Notes: generated by a model from the letters alone, not told the origin. DNA of 64,000 nt from Thermaerobacter sp. FW80 (GCF_004634385.1 NZ_CP037895.1:1587245-1651244), one strand, 5' to 3'. Numbered from the stretch's first letter, positions 1 through 8,554 are shown. Translations and numbers: made by a program.

Positions 1-702
1 GGCGGTCCGGCGGCCGACGAACGGGCGCCGCAGCAGGGAGGCGCCGGGCCGGTGGCGGCGGCCGCCCTGGCGGCGGCCGCCGCCGTCGCGGCGGCCGTCT
101 CGGCGGCCGTGGAGGGCGAGGGCCCCGAAGCCGTCCTCGACCGGGCGGTGACGGCCGCGTCGGTCGCCGTCGGTTGGGCCGCCCCGCATCCGGGGCAGGG
201 TGGGGCTCGGCGCGGCGATCACCCGGCGGCCGGCACCGCATCCCGACCCCGGGCCGCGCCGGTCCCCGGGGACGAACCGGCCGCTGCCGTGGCCCACGCC
301 ATCGAGACGCTGCGCCTCACCCTGGCGGGCCGCGGGGCCGCCCTGCCGCCGGGCGGGATCGCGGCCGTGCTGGCGAGCCGCTGGGAGCCCGAGCCGCGCC
401 CGGCGCGGGCCGTGCCCTTCGCCCTGGTGCTGGCGGCGGCGGCCGGCGACGCCCGGCGGGCGGTGCTCGAGGCCGCGGCGGCGGCCTCGAGCACCGCCCG
501 CCCCGGCAACGCGGAGCTGGACGGCCGCCCCGCCGACGCGGCGTCGGCCACGGCGGCCCTGGCGGGCGCCGTGGCCGGCGCCCTGTACCCCGGGACGGTC
601 CCGGCCGAGTGGGTCGCCGCCCTGCGGGAAGGGTCGGGCGGCGGGTCGCGGGCGCCCCTGGAGCTGGACGACCTGGTCCCGGAGCTCCTCCGGCTGCGGT
701 GA
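1..702 (+). CDS. ADP-ribosylglycohydrolase-like protein, C-terminal part (5' truncated)
   Basis: The frame is open from base 1, so the gene starts upstream of the window and the GTG at 52 need not be the start. The visible 233 residues resemble the C-terminal half of ADP-ribosylglycohydrolase (DraG/ARH) proteins: a helix with AVPFAL, an Ala-rich segment around GNAELDG in the place where the family normally has a GGDTDT-type metal loop, then ALAGAVAGALYPG and PAEWVAAL. The metal loop is not convincing, so this copy may be inactive or divergent. The middle is Ala/Pro-rich and contains a DEPA stretch encoded by the recurrent 13-mer described in the findings. It lies 100 bp upstream of a two-component pair on the same strand. 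Confidence 0.55.
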   Translation, partial: GGPAADERAPQQGGAGPVAAAALAAAAAVAAAVSAAVEGEGPEAVLDRAVTAASVAVGWAAPHPGQGGARRGDHPAAGTASRPRAAPVPGDEPAAAVAHAIETLRLTLAGRGAALPPGGIAAVLASRWEPEPRPARAVPFALVLAAAAGDARRAVLEAAAAASSTARPGNAELDGRPADAASATAALAGAVAGALYPGTVPAEWVAALREGSGGGSRAPLELDDLVPELLRLR

Positions 703-802
703 GCGGTCCGTGCGGGGTTGCCGCGGCCCGGCGGGACGTCCCGGCGGGCCGGGGCGCCGGCGCGCGGCGCCGGCGCACGGTGAACGGGGAGGAGGCGGTG
801 CC

Positions 803-1735
803 GTGGGCGAGCGGATCTTGCTGGTCGACGACGAGGCCGCGCTGGTCAAGGGCCTGCGCCGGAGCCTGGAGCAGGCGGGCTTCGAGGTCGAGGTCGCCAC
901 CGACGGCCGGCAGGCCCTGGAGCGGTTCGCCGAGGGCGGCATCGACCTCATCATCCTCGACCTCATGCTGCCGGAGATCGACGGGCTGACCGTCTGCCGC
1001 GAGGTGCGCAAGACGTCCCAGGTGCCCATCATCATGCTGACGGCCCGAGACGAGGACGTGGACCGCATCGTCGGCCTCGAGCTGGGCGCCGACGACTACG
1101 TGGTCAAGCCCTTCAACCCGCGCGAGCTGATCGCGCGCATCCGGGCCGTGCTCCGCCGCGTCAAGCCGGTGGGCGGCGTCGCCGTGGGGACGCCGGCCCG
1201 GCCGGGGCGGGCGGCTGCGTCCCCGCCGGCCGGCGGGGCGGGGGGGACGCCGGCCGCCGGGCCTCCGGCAGGTGGAGCCGCGGGGGACGGCACTCCGGCG
1301 GCCGCAGGGGGCGCCGGGGTCCGCAGCGGCCGGGAGGACGCGGCCGCGGGCGCGGCGGCCGACGCCGACGCGGAGGTGCTGGTGCGGGGCCCGCTGCGCA
1401 TCGATCGGGCCCGCTACCGGGTCACCCTCCAGGGGCGGACGGTCGAGCTCACGCCGCGGGAGTTCGACCTCCTGCTGGTGCTGGCCCAGCGGCCGGGGCG
1501 CGTGTACACCCGCGAGCAGCTGCTGGAGCAGGTGTGGGGCTACGACTACGCCGGCGACACCCGCACGGTCGATGTGGCGGTGCGGCGACTGCGCGAGCGC
1601 CTCGAACCGGATCCCGCGCATCCCGTCTTCGTCCGCACCAAGTGGGGCGTGGGCTATTATTTTGCCGAGCCCGAGGAGATCGCCCGGCGTCTCGGGGCGG
1701 ACGACGCCTCGGCGGGCGGCGCCGACGCCCGCTGA
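803..1735 (+). CDS. OmpR/PhoB-type response regulator
   Basis: 310 residues from a GTG preceded by GGGGAGGAGG. The N-terminal receiver (about 1-118) has the DDE acidic pair near residue 10, the phosphoacceptor Asp53 in LIILDLMLPE, and Lys102 in YVVKPF. The C-terminal winged-helix domain (about 195-295) reads VELTPREFDLLLVLAQRPGR, with LEQVWGYDYAGD and RTVDVAVRRLRERLE. Between them lies an Ala/Gly/Pro-rich linker of about 75 residues, much longer than the usual 10-20. It is followed after 126 bp by a histidine kinase gene on the same strand, so this is a PhoP/PhoR-like two-component system. The stimulus and targets are unknown. Confidence 0.93.
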   Translation: MGERILLVDDEAALVKGLRRSLEQAGFEVEVATDGRQALERFAEGGIDLIILDLMLPEIDGLTVCREVRKTSQVPIIMLTARDEDVDRIVGLELGADDYVVKPFNPRELIARIRAVLRRVKPVGGVAVGTPARPGRAAASPPAGGAGGTPAAGPPAGGAAGDGTPAAAGGAGVRSGREDAAAGAAADADAEVLVRGPLRIDRARYRVTLQGRTVELTPREFDLLLVLAQRPGRVYTREQLLEQVWGYDYAGDTRTVDVAVRRLRERLEPDPAHPVFVRTKWGVGYYFAEPEEIARRLGADDASAGGADAR

Positions 1736-1861
1736 CGCGGTGGGGCGCGGGCGCCCCGCCGCCCCTCCGGCGGCCGGCCTTGGGCGTCCCGGCGCGGCGC
1801 CGGGGCCGATGCCGCCGGGGCGCGATCCGCCGGGACCGGTGGCGAGCGGGAGACGGGTGCC

Positions 1862-3985
1862 TTGTCCCTGCGTTGGAAGATCATCCTGGCGCTCTTGGCC
1901 GTCACCCTGACCAGCCTGGCCGTGACCGTGCGGGTCGCCAGCGACACGGCCCTGGGGGTGTTGCTGCGCGATCGCCAGTCGCGCGCGCTGGCCACGGCGG
2001 CCTTCTTCGCGGGGAGCCTGGCCGAGCCCATCGCCCAGGGGGACCGCGAGCGGCTGACGAACCAGGTGGCCGCCCTGCGGGTCCAGGAACTGGGTCGGGT
2101 GCTGGCCGTGGACGAGGCCGGGTTCGTCCTGGCGGACACGGCTGCCGGCACCGATGCGAGCCTGATCGGTCACCGGCTCGAGCACGTGGAGATCCGGAGC
2201 GCCCTGGAGGGCACGAGCCGCGCCGGCGTGCACCGGTTGCACGACCGGCGTTACGCCATGTACGCCGCCGCGCCGGTGCGCGCCGCCGGCGACCGCGTGG
2301 TGGGGGCGGTGGTGCTCTCGACGGACGTCAGCGACGTCTTCGCGGCGGTGGATCAGATCCGCGGGCGCATGATCCAGCTGGGCGTCGTCATCGCCGTGGC
2401 GGCGGGGGTCGTCGCCTACGGCTTCGGCGCCTACCTCGCCGCGCCGCTGCGGGAGATGGCGCGGGCGGCGGGGCGCATCGCCCGCGGCCGCTTCGACGAG
2501 CGGGTCCCGGTGCGGGGAGGCGATGAGCTGGCCCAGCTGGCCCGGGCCTTCAACGACATGGCCGCCCACCTGGCGCGGATCGACGAGTCGCGCCGGGACT
2601 TCATCGCCAGCGCCTCCCACGAGCTGCGGACGCCCGTGGCCGCACTGAAGACGTTGACGGACGCGCTGATCCACGACCCCGACGCCACCGTCGAGGACTA
2701 CCGCGAATTCCTCCGCGACATCGACGACCAGGTGGAGCGCCTGGCGCGCTTGACCTCGAGCCTGCTCACCCTGGCGCGGCTGGATCGAGAGACGGAGACG
2801 GTGGACCTGCGGCCGGTCCCCCTGGCGGAGCTGGTGACCACGGTGGTGGGCTGGCTCGAACCCGAGGCGCGCCGCCTCGGGTGCCGGATCCGCCTCGAGG
2901 GACGCGGCAACCCCCAGGTGCTGGTCGACCGGACCAAGATGGAGCGGGCCTTGACCAACCTGGTGGAGAACGCGATGAAGTACGGCGGCCCCGGCCTGGT
3001 GCGGGTGGTCTTCGGCGAGCAGCCCGGCTTCGACGCCGGAGCCGTCGGTCGCCTGCTGGCGGCGGAGCTGGCCCGCCAGGACGAACCGGCCCCCGAGCCG
3101 GCCGCCGTGCCGGTGGCCGCGACCGGTGCGCCGGTCGCGTCCACCGGCACGGCGGCCGTGGGCCCGACGGCGCGACCCCGGGCGCCGGCACCGCCCGGCG
3201 CGGCCGACGGTGCCCACCGCGACGGGGCTGCGGCCGCTGCCCCCGGCGGGGCCGGGGCCGGCGGACCCGACGCGCCGGCGACCCCAGGCGCGGACGCTGG
3301 CGCGGAGCCGTCCGCCCGGCGGCCCGGCGATGGCGCGGGGAGCGCGGCGGCCGTCGGCCCGGACGAGGGTGCAACGGCGGGTGCTCCCGGGCCCGCCGCG
3401 CCGGCCGTGCCGTCGCCCGCCGGGCCCGTGGCATCCCCCGCCGGGTCTGGAGCATCCCCCGCCGGGCCCGCGGCACCGCCCGCCGGGGCGGCGGCATCCG
3501 GTCCGGATGCCGCCGCCCCGGCGGGGGCGTCGCCCGGTGGCGCCGAGGGCGCCGGGGAGCGGGCCGGTTCGGGCGGAGGGGCGGTGGCCCCTCCGCCCGA
3601 ACCGGCCGTTCGGGTGGTGGGCGACGACGAGCCGCTGCGTCGCAGCCCGCGGGTGGCCTGGGTGTGGGTGATCGACCGGGGGCCGGGCATCCCGGCTGAG
3701 GAGCTGCCCCACCTCTTCGAGCGGTTCTATCGGCTCGACCGGGCGCGGGCCCGCGGGGGCGACGCCGCCGGGGCGGGCCTGGGCCTGAGCATCGTGCGGG
3801 AGATCATGCGGCTCCACGACGGCGTGGCGGTGGTCGCCAGCCAGGTGGGGCGGGGCAGCGTCTTCGCCCTGTACTGGCCGGTGACGGACTGGCCGCCCCA
3901 GCCGCCGGCGGATGCGGTCCCGCCGGCGGCGACGGCAGCGACCGCCGGGTCGGGGGCCGGAACGGCTCCCGGCACGGGTCGATGA
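1862..3985 (+). CDS. Sensor histidine kinase with a large insertion in its ATPase domain
   Basis: 707 residues from a TTG start (GGGAGACGGG upstream). Order of parts: membrane helix 1 (about 7-25), extracytoplasmic sensor region, helix 2 (about 171-193), HAMP (about 190-240), HisKA with phosphoacceptor His253 in SHELRTP, N box with Asn370 in LVENAMKYGG, then about 200 Ala/Gly/Pro-rich residues (roughly 400-600). The G1 box DRGPGIP follows from residue 605, then the F box HLFERFYR and G2 box GAGLGLSI. The insertion splits the N box from the G1 box, normally about 30 residues apart. It is the partner of the response regulator just upstream. The signal sensed cannot be read from the sequence. 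Confidence 0.93.
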   Translation: MSLRWKIILALLAVTLTSLAVTVRVASDTALGVLLRDRQSRALATAAFFAGSLAEPIAQGDRERLTNQVAALRVQELGRVLAVDEAGFVLADTAAGTDASLIGHRLEHVEIRSALEGTSRAGVHRLHDRRYAMYAAAPVRAAGDRVVGAVVLSTDVSDVFAAVDQIRGRMIQLGVVIAVAAGVVAYGFGAYLAAPLREMARAAGRIARGRFDERVPVRGGDELAQLARAFNDMAAHLARIDESRRDFIASASHELRTPVAALKTLTDALIHDPDATVEDYREFLRDIDDQVERLARLTSSLLTLARLDRETETVDLRPVPLAELVTTVVGWLEPEARRLGCRIRLEGRGNPQVLVDRTKMERALTNLVENAMKYGGPGLVRVVFGEQPGFDAGAVGRLLAAELARQDEPAPEPAAVPVAATGAPVASTGTAAVGPTARPRAPAPPGAADGAHRDGAAAAAPGGAGAGGPDAPATPGADAGAEPSARRPGDGAGSAAAVGPDEGATAGAPGPAAPAVPSPAGPVASPAGSGASPAGPAAPPAGAAASGPDAAAPAGASPGGAEGAGERAGSGGGAVAPPPEPAVRVVGDDEPLRRSPRVAWVWVIDRGPGIPAEELPHLFERFYRLDRARARGGDAAGAGLGLSIVREIMRLHDGVAVVASQVGRGSVFALYWPVTDWPPQPPADAVPPAATAATAGSGAGTAPGTGR

Positions 3986-4007
3986 GGGGCCTCCGCATCC
4001 TGGGCCG

Positions 4008-4330
4008 GACCGTTCCTCAAAACATAGGCATTTATTGCATCCGCCTATGACGCCGGGCGAACGGTGCTCCCGACGATTCGCGCCGGGGGATCGCACCCCG
4101 GACCCCAAGCCAGACCATCGCACCCGGGGCCGTGCGGCCTTGAGGCCGCCGGTGCCCGGGTGGATCGGGGTTCCCCCCGACCTGGGGCGTCCTCGGAGGA
4201 CCGCTCATAGAGCCGGTGCGCCCGCTGGCCGCGCACCGACGGGGCGATGCGCCGCCAATCGCTCCAGACGTGCCGCCCTCGATTCCTCGCGGGTAGAGGG
4301 CGGGCGGTTCCGGAGCGCAAGCGCTCACCC
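4008..4330 (-). ncRNA. Putative right-end guide RNA (omega-RNA-like) overlapping the 3' end of tnpB copy 1
   Basis: Over the last 320 or so bases of the element the two copies differ at only about a dozen positions, whereas the 5' half of tnpB differs much more, including many silent changes. The region contains GC-rich inverted repeats and ends in the 7-bp hairpin CATAGGC/GCCTATG at 4022-4047. TnpB proteins use an RNA from this end, with the guide taken from sequence just beyond the element; here that would be flanking DNA below position 4008. This is inference from comparison and family knowledge. No transcript evidence is available. Confidence 0.4.
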
Positions 4331-5643
4331 AAACCCAGGCCCCGGCGGGCGATCGCCACCGCCGCGGCCGCGTGGGGCGACAGCCCGTACCGGGCCATGA
4401 ACTTGACCTTGCCGATCACGCTGGTGAAGGCCGGGTTGACGCGGAGCACCTCCACGCCTTCCCGGGCGGCCCGGGCCATGAGCAGGGCGTAAAATTTGCC
4501 GTAAGCAAACGCGGACAACTTCCGGGCGTAGCGCTTGTCGTCTTCTCGAAGACGGGCCTTCTTCTCCCGGAAGTCCAGGTGCTCCACCACGATGGGCTTG
4601 CCGGCGCCCTTAGCCCATGCCACCAGGTCCGCCACCGCATCGCCCAGGATGGCCTTCACCTGCTCCCGGCGCTTGCCTTGGAGCGGAAGTCGGATGTCGC
4701 GCGCCGCCACCGGGTTGCCGAAGCGGTCGACCTCCGCCACGGCCAGCCGGTCGGGGTTCAGATCGGCACCAAGGGCCCCCGCCCTCCGCGATGTCGTGAT
4801 CGGGGCCGCGGGCCGTTCGGTGGTGGCGAAGACATACCAGGCGCCGTTCTTCCGGACAAAGCGGTAGGAAATCGCTTGCCCGGACGCGAGGGCCGCCAGG
4901 ATGACATCCTGCCCATAGGGGAAACGGACGCCGTGCAGCCAAACATGCCGTCCAAAGCGGCCGGCCAGGGCGTTGGGCACCCGAAGGCGCAAGCGGTCGC
5001 CCAAGAGCGAACACGTCTGGTTGCCGCTCCTCTCGTCTTTGGAGCCGAGGCAGAAGAAGCTTTGGCTGCGGGCATCGCGCCATGCCTTGCGCCATGCGTC
5101 GTGGGAAGCGAACCCATTCGCCTCCAGGTGGAACTGCCGGTGGAACAAACGCCGGGAACCAAAGCAAATCGGCGGCGATCCCGTCCGCGCTTCCGCCGCT
5201 TCCAGGCGGGCGCGCAGCATCGCCAGCCGCCGCTTCTTCTGGTGAAGCCGAAACCGGACCCGACGCCGGCGCGCCGCCCGCTCTTGGGGCGGCAGGCCGG
5301 CCCAGCGCCCCTTGCCCGAGGCCAAGGCTTTCGCCTGCTTGTGGAGCTTGGCGATCGCTCGTTCGGTGGATTGGATCTGCCCGCGCAGGTGCGCCAGATG
5401 GTGCCGATGGGCTTCCTCCGCCGCCTTCACCTTGGCCTTCAGTTCGGTGGCCAGCGCGTTGAAGTAGCGGGCTGTGATGCCGTCGCGGGCAATGGACTCC
5501 CGCTTGCACTCGACAAGGGGACGCTTCCGCACGTAGAGATCGACGAACAACCGGCGCAGCAGGCGACCGTACAGGGCGGCGAGGGCGTCCAGGGCCGGGT
5601 AAACCGACCGGTCATGGATCTTCGTCTGGAAGGTCGCCTGCAT
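4045..5643 (-). CDS. tnpB: TnpB-like RNA-guided nuclease family protein (IS605 OrfB-related), copy 1
   Basis: 532 residues, the same length as the copy at 13919. The ATG at 5643 matches the start of the other copy (MQATFQTKI); an in-frame ATG lies four codons upstream at 5655. The N-terminal half is basic and helical. RuvC-like motifs are GADLNPDRLAVAEVD (first Asp near residue 294) and VVEHLDF (Glu near 354). The third motif region reads SPHAAAAVAIAR and shows no Asp where TnpB usually has D-x-N-A-A, and there is no CxxC zinc finger. This matches the group often annotated as TnpB-related accessory proteins. Cleavage activity is therefore uncertain. A LexA-like box overlaps its promoter region (5675-5688). 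The last 90 or so codons overlap the conserved right-end RNA region. Confidence 0.85.
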   Translation of the reverse strand: MQATFQTKIHDRSVYPALDALAALYGRLLRRLFVDLYVRKRPLVECKRESIARDGITARYFNALATELKAKVKAAEEAHRHHLAHLRGQIQSTERAIAKLHKQAKALASGKGRWAGLPPQERAARRRRVRFRLHQKKRRLAMLRARLEAAEARTGSPPICFGSRRLFHRQFHLEANGFASHDAWRKAWRDARSQSFFCLGSKDERSGNQTCSLLGDRLRLRVPNALAGRFGRHVWLHGVRFPYGQDVILAALASGQAISYRFVRKNGAWYVFATTERPAAPITTSRRAGALGADLNPDRLAVAEVDRFGNPVAARDIRLPLQGKRREQVKAILGDAVADLVAWAKGAGKPIVVEHLDFREKKARLREDDKRYARKLSAFAYGKFYALLMARAAREGVEVLRVNPAFTSVIGKVKFMARYGLSPHAAAAVAIARRGLGLGERLRSGTARPLPARNRGRHVWSDWRRIAPSVRGQRAHRLYERSSEDAPGRGEPRSTRAPAASRPHGPGCDGLAWGPGCDPPARIVGSTVRPAS

Positions 5644-5674
5644 CGGCCCGATCATCCTCCTTTTCCCAGGATAT

Positions 5675-5688
5675 CAAACATATGTTCC
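5675..5688 (-). promoter_or_regulatory. LexA-like box within the tnpB copy 1 promoter
   Basis: Read on the minus strand this is GGAACATATGTTTG, which fits the Bacillus-type SOS box CGAACRNRYGTTYC at 12 of 14 positions. It lies between a TTGCAG (-35-like) and a TATCCT (-10-like) with 17-bp spacing, about 31 bp before the tnpB start. The same box sits at the same distance in copy 2. Confidence 0.5.
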
Positions 5689-5733
5689 GCCTGCAAGCCG
5701 AAGAGGGGACGGGTCGGAAGTGGGGGAACCGTT

Positions 5734-5874
5734 ATGCGAAAGGTTCGCCTACGGCTGATAACAGATGACGATGGAATGGTAAGCAGCTACGAACCCGCGC
5801 CAGCGGGTCGGGGGCTGGAACCGCTCCCGGCGCGGGGCCCCGGTCGGGCTCCGCCCCCTGAGGGCCGTCCGTGA
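5734..5874 (+). CDS. Conserved micro-ORF divergent from tnpB (copy 1)
   Basis: A 46-codon frame starting ATG CGA AAG, 90 bp from the tnpB start on the opposite strand. Residues 4-21 read VRLRLITDDDGMVSSYEP. A matching peptide (FRLRLI...LVSSYEP) begins at the same relative place beside copy 2. Within RLRLI and VSSYEP the two DNA copies differ only at third codon positions, which suggests protein-level constraint. After SSYEP the frames are unrelated, so only the first 20 or so residues are conserved. Function is unknown; it could be a peptide, a leader, or the edge of a longer lost gene. Confidence 0.35.
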   Translation: MRKVRLRLITDDDGMVSSYEPAPAGRGLEPLPARGPGRAPPPEGRP

Positions 5875-6327
5875 CGGCGGTGGGCCGGCGGCACCGGCCG
5901 CCCTCGCAGGCCGTCCCATGACCCCGACCGACGGCCCGCCGCCGCACCGCCCCGTCGGTCCGAGGGTGGGCGTCGCCGCCCGCCTGCGGGAGTCGGAGGC
6001 CGGTTCGTCCGCCACGGTCCGGCGCGAGGGAGCGGCGCCGTCCTGCGGTGGAGCCGCCCGCCGCCGGCGGGGGCGCCATCCGGTACAATGGAGGCAATTC
6101 GGGCGTCGGTCGTCCCGGGTGTCGGCCCGTGTCCGCGAGGGCCGGTCCGACCGGCGCGCGCCGGGTCAGCGGGTGAGGGTCGGCCAGAGCGGCGCGCCCC
6201 GCGTCAGCGGGTCCCCGGCGGGCGGTCGGCGGGAGACCTCGGCGGGTCGCGAGCGCGGCCCGGCAGGCCAATCGCCGCCGACGCCCTTCGTCACCGTCCC
6301 GCCGGGGAGGCGACCGCCCGGCGAATC
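5875..6327. other. GC-rich intergenic stretch with one 13-mer copy and a -10-like site
   Basis: No convincing gene. It holds a perfect reverse copy of the recurrent 13-mer at 5998-6010 and a TACAAT (6084-6089) that may be a -10 element for the phosphoribosyltransferase. No good -35 lies 16-18 bp upstream of it. Confidence 0.4.
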
Positions 6328-6812
6328 GTGGGGGTGGAGGTCATCGGCCAGCCGGAGAAGAAGTACCTGACGTGGCAAGACATCGAGCAGCTGGTGGACC
6401 GCCTCTTGCAGCAGATCCGGATCGAGGAGTTCGACGCGCTTCTGGTCATCACCCGGGGGGCATGGTCCCGGCCTGCCTGATCAGCGAGAAGACGGGCATG
6501 CGCAACATCCTGGTTGCCGCGGTGATGTTCTACACCGGCGTGGGCGAGACCCTGGACCGGCCCACCTTCCTGCAGTTCCCGCCCGACCCCTATCTGAAGG
6601 GAAAGCGGGTGCTGGTGGTCGACGACGTGTGGGACAGCGGCCGCACGGTGACGGCGGTCAAGCACCGCGTCGAGGAGGCCGGCGGGCGGCCCGCGGTGGC
6701 CGTGATGCACTACAAGCCGCGGCGCTCGGTGGTGCCCGGCAAGCCCGACTACTACGCCGAGGAGACCGACGATTGGATCGTCTACCCCTGGGATCCGGAG
6801 TCGGAGCGGTGA
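6328..6812 (+). pseudogene. Phosphoribosyltransferase (hypoxanthine/xanthine type) with a -1 frameshift at a G6 run
   Basis: The N-terminal part (KKYLTWQDIEQLVDRLLQQI, then DALLVITRG) and the C-terminal part (GMVPACLISEKTG, then RVLVVDDVWDSGRT with the PRPP-binding VVDDVWDSG loop, and DDWIVYPWDP) are in different frames. They join at the six-G run 6455-6460. One more G would give VITRGGMVPA and restore a protein of about 161 residues, a normal size for type I PRTases that convert purine bases to nucleotides. The start is uncertain; GTG codons at 6328 and 6334 are candidates. It may be a true inactivation, slippage or a sequence error. The function call rests on the PRPP loop and overall pattern. 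Confidence 0.75.
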
Positions 6813-6886
6813 GGGGGCGCGCCCGCGACGACCCCGGTGGCGCCGCGACCGCGAAGGCGACCGCCGACGCTGCGAACCGCGCACGC

Positions 6887-6933
6887 GACCGCAACATCGC
6901 TTTGGCGCGCCCGAGACCGCAACATCGCTTTGG
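6887..6933. repeat. 19-bp direct repeat upstream of the GerM gene
   Basis: GACCGCAACATCGCTTTGG occurs at 6887-6905 and again at 6915-6933, a 28-bp period, about 100 bp before the GerM-domain gene. The regular spacing suggests tandem protein sites or a recent duplication. Confidence 0.8.
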
Positions 6934-7030
6934 ATCGACCCCGAGCCGGCGCATGCAACCGTTCCGACACCGCGCTGACAAGGGTGCGTAACGCCAGGTC
7001 GGTACGCTGACGGGTGGAGGGGAGGCCGTC

Positions 7031-8554
7031 GTGTCCATCGGGGTGCCCGCTGGGTGCAACCGAGGAGGCGCGCGGGGCCACCGGGTCCACCGGGTCCGCG
7101 AGCCGCGGGGGGCGGGGGCGGTGGGGTCCCCGACCCGGCCGGATCGTCCCCGGCGGCAGGTCGTCCGCCGGGGCGGAGCGTGCGGGGGGGTCGTCGTCGC
7201 CCTGCTGGTGGCGCTGCTCCTGGCCGCCTGCGGGCAGGCGGGCGTGCCGGGCGGGGCCCACGAGGTGGTCATCGCGCCCGACAGCGCGGACGCCCCGGAG
7301 GGTGCCCCGGCGGCGCCATCCGGCCTGGAGGCGACGCCCGCCATCGTGCCCAACCCCGGCGACGAGCGGGTCACCCTCACCCTGTTCTACGGATCCCGTT
7401 CGGGCCTGCTGGATCCGTGGCCGTGGCGCCGCACCGTCGACCGCCCGCAGCGGACGGCCGACCTGGCCCGCATCGCGGTGGAGAACCTGCTCCAGCCGCC
7501 GCCCAACTCCCCCTTCGTCTCCGTCCTCCCCAAGGGGACGCGGGTGCTCTCCGTCTCCGTCGACGACAGCCAGCAGACGGTGTACGTCAACTTCTCCCAG
7601 GAGCTGGTGAAGAACCACCCCGGCGGCAGCTACGGCGAGGGCGTCACCGTCCACGCCATCGTGCAGACGCTGACGGGGCTGCCCGGCATCCGCCGCGTCC
7701 AGATCCTGGTGGAGGGGAAGCCGGTGGAGACCCTGGCCGGCCACGTCGCGATCCAGGAGCCCCTGGAGCGGTTCCTGATCGTGCCGGGCGGGCCGATCCC
7801 GGAGGGCGCGGTGGCGGGGCCCGAGGGGGCGGACGAACCGGCCGCCTCCGCCGGCCCTCCGTCGGGTGGCCACGCCGGTGGGGGCGGCGACGGCGACCGG
7901 GCCGGCGCGGCGGGGGAGGGGGCGGAAGACTCCGGCTGGAGCCCCTGGCGCATGGACGTGGACGATGCGGTCATGAACTTCTTCCAGAGCGAGGTCGCCC
8001 AGGGGCGCATGCAGTGGCTGACCGACCCCGTCGAGGCGGCGCGCTACCTGGCCACCACCTACGGCTTCTACGGCTGGGACGAGTACGTGCTGCTGCACCG
8101 GACCGACCCCGGCGAGGGATCGGGACGCGGGGAGGCCCTGGTGCGGGTGCGGCACGGCAACAGCTACTACACGCTGCACATGATCCAGCCCCGCGAGCAG
8201 GGCGACCAGGGGATCTGGGTGATCCACGACATCCGCTCGCGGGCGGTCCAGACCGGCCGCAAGCCGGTGGACCCCGAGGTGGTGCGGAGCTGGCAGGAGG
8301 AGGTCGACCGCGGCACCAACCTCTGGCGGCTGGACCCGGTGGACACCGTGCGGCGGCAGGGCGCCCTCTACGGGTTCGACCCCTTCAGCGACGAGTTCAC
8401 GGTGGTGCAGATGGATCCGGAGAAGGGTCAGGCGCTGGTCCGGGTCAAGCACGACGGCCGCGACTACGAGGTGGTCCTGGTCCAGCCCCTGCGGCGCGGG
8501 GAGAAGGGCGTGTGGTGGATCGAGACGATCCGGGCGGTGGCGGCGACCCCGTGA
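7031..8554 (+). CDS. GerM-domain lipoprotein with a duplicated C-terminal domain
   Basis: 507 residues from GTG, with a strong GGAGGGGAGG site just upstream. A basic N-terminal stretch leads to a lipoprotein signal with VALLLAAC, so the mature protein should be lipid-anchored on the outer face of the membrane. Residues about 110-260 form a GerMN domain (VTLTLFYGS, then VENLLQPPP, VLSVSVDDSQQTVYVNFSQEL, GVTVHAIVQTLTGLPGIRRVQILVEGKPV), known from sporulation and germination proteins. After an Ala/Gly linker come two related copies of about 95 residues (VRVRHGNSYYTLHMIQP and VRVKHDGRDYEVVLVQP) of a domain I do not recognise. The exact role cannot be read from sequence. Confidence 0.85.
   Translation: MSIGVPAGCNRGGARGHRVHRVREPRGAGAVGSPTRPDRPRRQVVRRGGACGGVVVALLVALLLAACGQAGVPGGAHEVVIAPDSADAPEGAPAAPSGLEATPAIVPNPGDERVTLTLFYGSRSGLLDPWPWRRTVDRPQRTADLARIAVENLLQPPPNSPFVSVLPKGTRVLSVSVDDSQQTVYVNFSQELVKNHPGGSYGEGVTVHAIVQTLTGLPGIRRVQILVEGKPVETLAGHVAIQEPLERFLIVPGGPIPEGAVAGPEGADEPAASAGPPSGGHAGGGGDGDRAGAAGEGAEDSGWSPWRMDVDDAVMNFFQSEVAQGRMQWLTDPVEAARYLATTYGFYGWDEYVLLHRTDPGEGSGRGEALVRVRHGNSYYTLHMIQPREQGDQGIWVIHDIRSRAVQTGRKPVDPEVVRSWQEEVDRGTNLWRLDPVDTVRRQGALYGFDPFSDEFTVVQMDPEKGQALVRVKHDGRDYEVVLVQPLRRGEKGVWWIETIRAVAATP

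Larger units (their letters stand above)
4008..5800 (-). mobile_element. TnpB-like element, copy 1 (IS200/IS605-related, no TnpA)
   Basis: The right end is defined by comparison with the copy at 12.2-15.6 kb: the two sequences match through the end of the tnpB frame, a short hairpin (CATAGGC...GCCTATG, 4022-4047) and the sequence GACCGTTCCT at 4008-4017, then diverge. The left limit is less certain. The copies still share a divergent micro-ORF at about 5734-5800, so the element reaches at least there. No Y1 transposase (TnpA) is encoded in either copy, so these would need a TnpA in trans. Target-site details cannot be fixed without an empty site. Confidence 0.6.

Noticed and set aside
317-4123. 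A 1268-codon frame on the minus strand opposite the two-component genes, and similar very long antisense frames (29608-33477, 16753-20115, 36424-41646 shadows)
   Set aside because: In DNA this GC-rich, stop codons are rare in every frame. These frames lack motifs and ribosome sites, are Arg/Gly/Pro-rich, and lie opposite well-recognised genes.
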